64,000 nucleotides of DNA from Phycisphaerales bacterium (GTDB taxonomy: Bacteria > Planctomycetota > Phycisphaerae > Sedimentisphaerales > UBA12454): the NCBI GenBank assembly GCA_003142595.1, contig PLMU01000007.1, positions 312,417-376,416 on the forward strand. Reading direction: 5' to 3'. Position 1 is the first letter of the stretch, and every line of letters starts with the position of its first letter. Made by a program: the position numbers and the translations under genes. The notes under the pieces are model-generated. The model saw only the letters and a program-made list of their open reading frames with translations. It did not search any database and was not told the DNA's origin. Below, in pieces: positions 63,217 to 64,000 of this stretch.

Positions 63217-64000
63217 TTACCGTATTTTGTATTCTTCTTTATTTATTGTTATTTCTTTCTCAAACACTTTTGAACTTTCAAATTCAAATTTTTTCTCCAC
63301 TTCCACAACAACGCTGCCGCCGTTTATCCTGACTGAAATTTCTTTCTCCGGCTCTCTTTTATGCAGGATATTGGCAAGTGTAATCGCCTTTTCAATCCCA
63401 TCTCCCCTGCCGTAATTGGCCACCTCGTCCGGCTGCGCCAGTCTCTTGCCGTCATATATCGATTCATTCGGCATATCTTTCAGCCATTGATAAGTCTGCT
63501 CAATACTTTTATCTTTGGCCATTTCGATAGAGACCGGGCTTCGCTCAATTGCCGATTTTACAAAAGGCTTCCAGTCGCAGCTTTCCATATCGCGGTATGC
63601 GTAAAATGCAAGGTCTGCGACAATATTTGTGCCTCTTATGCTTTTCAGGTAATCGATTATCTGCTCTCTGGACATATCTGCCGAGATTTTTATCGGCTGA
63701 CTTGGAATATAATTCTTCTCTCCGGCCTGCCCGGATGTAGGCAGTTTCGGTTCAATATGTATAAAGTCGATAAGCTCGCTTACAAACTTTTTTGCATCAG
63801 GCATAAATTTTGCGAAAACTTCCGTAATATCCGCCCTGCCCTGTTCGGTTCTGATATCCGGCTTTTTCTTTCTCATAAATTCTTCGAACTGGTCGCAGCG
63901 GATTCTATTCGGGGAAGGCACGGTTGAAAATTCGCCGTCAAAAACCTCGTCGAGCAGTTGTTTATGCGAGCAGTCGCTAACTTTCAGCGGACTTAGATGT
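63217..64000 (-). CDS. Unrecognised protein, N-terminus off the right edge
   Basis: The frame is open from base 64000 to a stop at 63217, about 260 residues visible. A GTG at 63921 could be read as a start, but the frame continues upstream without a stop (HLSPLKVSDCSHKQLLDEV), so the gene is cut by the window edge. No signal or membrane segment is visible. The part QWLKDMPNESIYDGKRLAQPDEVANYGRGDGIEKAITLANIL resembles in outline the core of transglutaminase-like folds but lacks the cysteine. The end is a charged beta-rich stretch. Function unknown. Confidence 0.7.
   Translation of the reverse strand, partial: HLSPLKVSDCSHKQLLDEVFDGEFSTVPSPNRIRCDQFEEFMRKKKPDIRTEQGRADITEVFAKFMPDAKKFVSELIDFIHIEPKLPTSGQAGEKNYIPSQPIKISADMSREQIIDYLKSIRGTNIVADLAFYAYRDMESCDWKPFVKSAIERSPVSIEMAKDKSIEQTYQWLKDMPNESIYDGKRLAQPDEVANYGRGDGIEKAITLANILHKREPEKEISVRINGGSVVVEVEKKFEFESSKVFEKEITINKEEYKIR

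Overview
The window is a stretch of bacterial chromosome from a Gram-negative, probably anaerobic organism. Features pointing to Planctomycetota, class Phycisphaerae or a close relative, are two PEP-CTERM surface proteins, LPS export genes (lptB, lptF, lptG), a stand-alone LigD-type phosphoesterase, an electron-bifurcating NfnAB pair, a pectinesterase and the scattered order of housekeeping genes. This placement is inference from gene content. No rRNA, CRISPR array, complete IS element or prophage was seen. Two tRNAs are present (Arg-ACG, Thr-UGU).

Layout. 1-5.8 kb: a minus-strand operon for cysteine and Fe-S assembly, with an IscR-like Rrf2 regulator followed by cysK, epsC, nadA, metY, nifU and nifS (nifS runs off the left edge). 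6-19.6 kb: an (alpha/alpha)6-barrel protein, exonuclease III, a pseudouridine synthase, a membrane coiled-coil protein with a BRCT-like module, nnrE, surE, an ACT protein, tRNA-Arg, pta, a LigD phosphoesterase, nfnB/nfnA, HU, a cold-shock protein, an HNH protein, azoR and nnrD. 19.7-29.7 kb: pectinesterase, tsaD, a DUF362 protein, an M20 peptidase, dnaA with a candidate oriC, then lptB-def-fmt-rsmB. 30-38.4 kb: a TPR protein, ribH-nusB-parA, rsmE and a lipid A-type glycosylation set (ArnT-like transferase, phosphatase-like protein, polyprenyl-phosphate GT2, YdjC-type deacetylase). 38.5-44.6 kb: lptF-lptG, an aminotransferase, two PEP-CTERM proteins and groES. 45-53.2 kb: topA, a small membrane protein, rdgB-argF-argD-argB, tRNA-Thr and a beta-CASP nuclease. 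53.4-64 kb is more accessory: a DUF4041/GIY-YIG protein, a fluoride-riboswitch-controlled antiporter and MFS pair, Acr3 and EamA transporters, then a patch of short repeats and two HNH genes, ending in a gene cut by the right edge.

The most useful observations lie between genes. A fluoride riboswitch with a terminator platform precedes the CPA2 antiporter. A ~108-bp element with 13-bp inverted ends occurs twice, each time supplying the Shine-Dalgarno and start codon of the next gene, so the ends could pair in the mRNA and close the start. There are two candidate small RNAs, one with an anti-Shine-Dalgarno pyrimidine tract. A run of five C5/G5 hairpins sits beside an HNH-AP2 gene, and nested palindromes lie over the promoter of a winged-helix/HNH gene. 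Among proteins, the phosphatase-like gene has Asp in place of the catalytic Cys, and the GT2/YdjC/ArnT-like trio resembles the Francisella FlmF2-NaxD-FlmK lipid A pathway.
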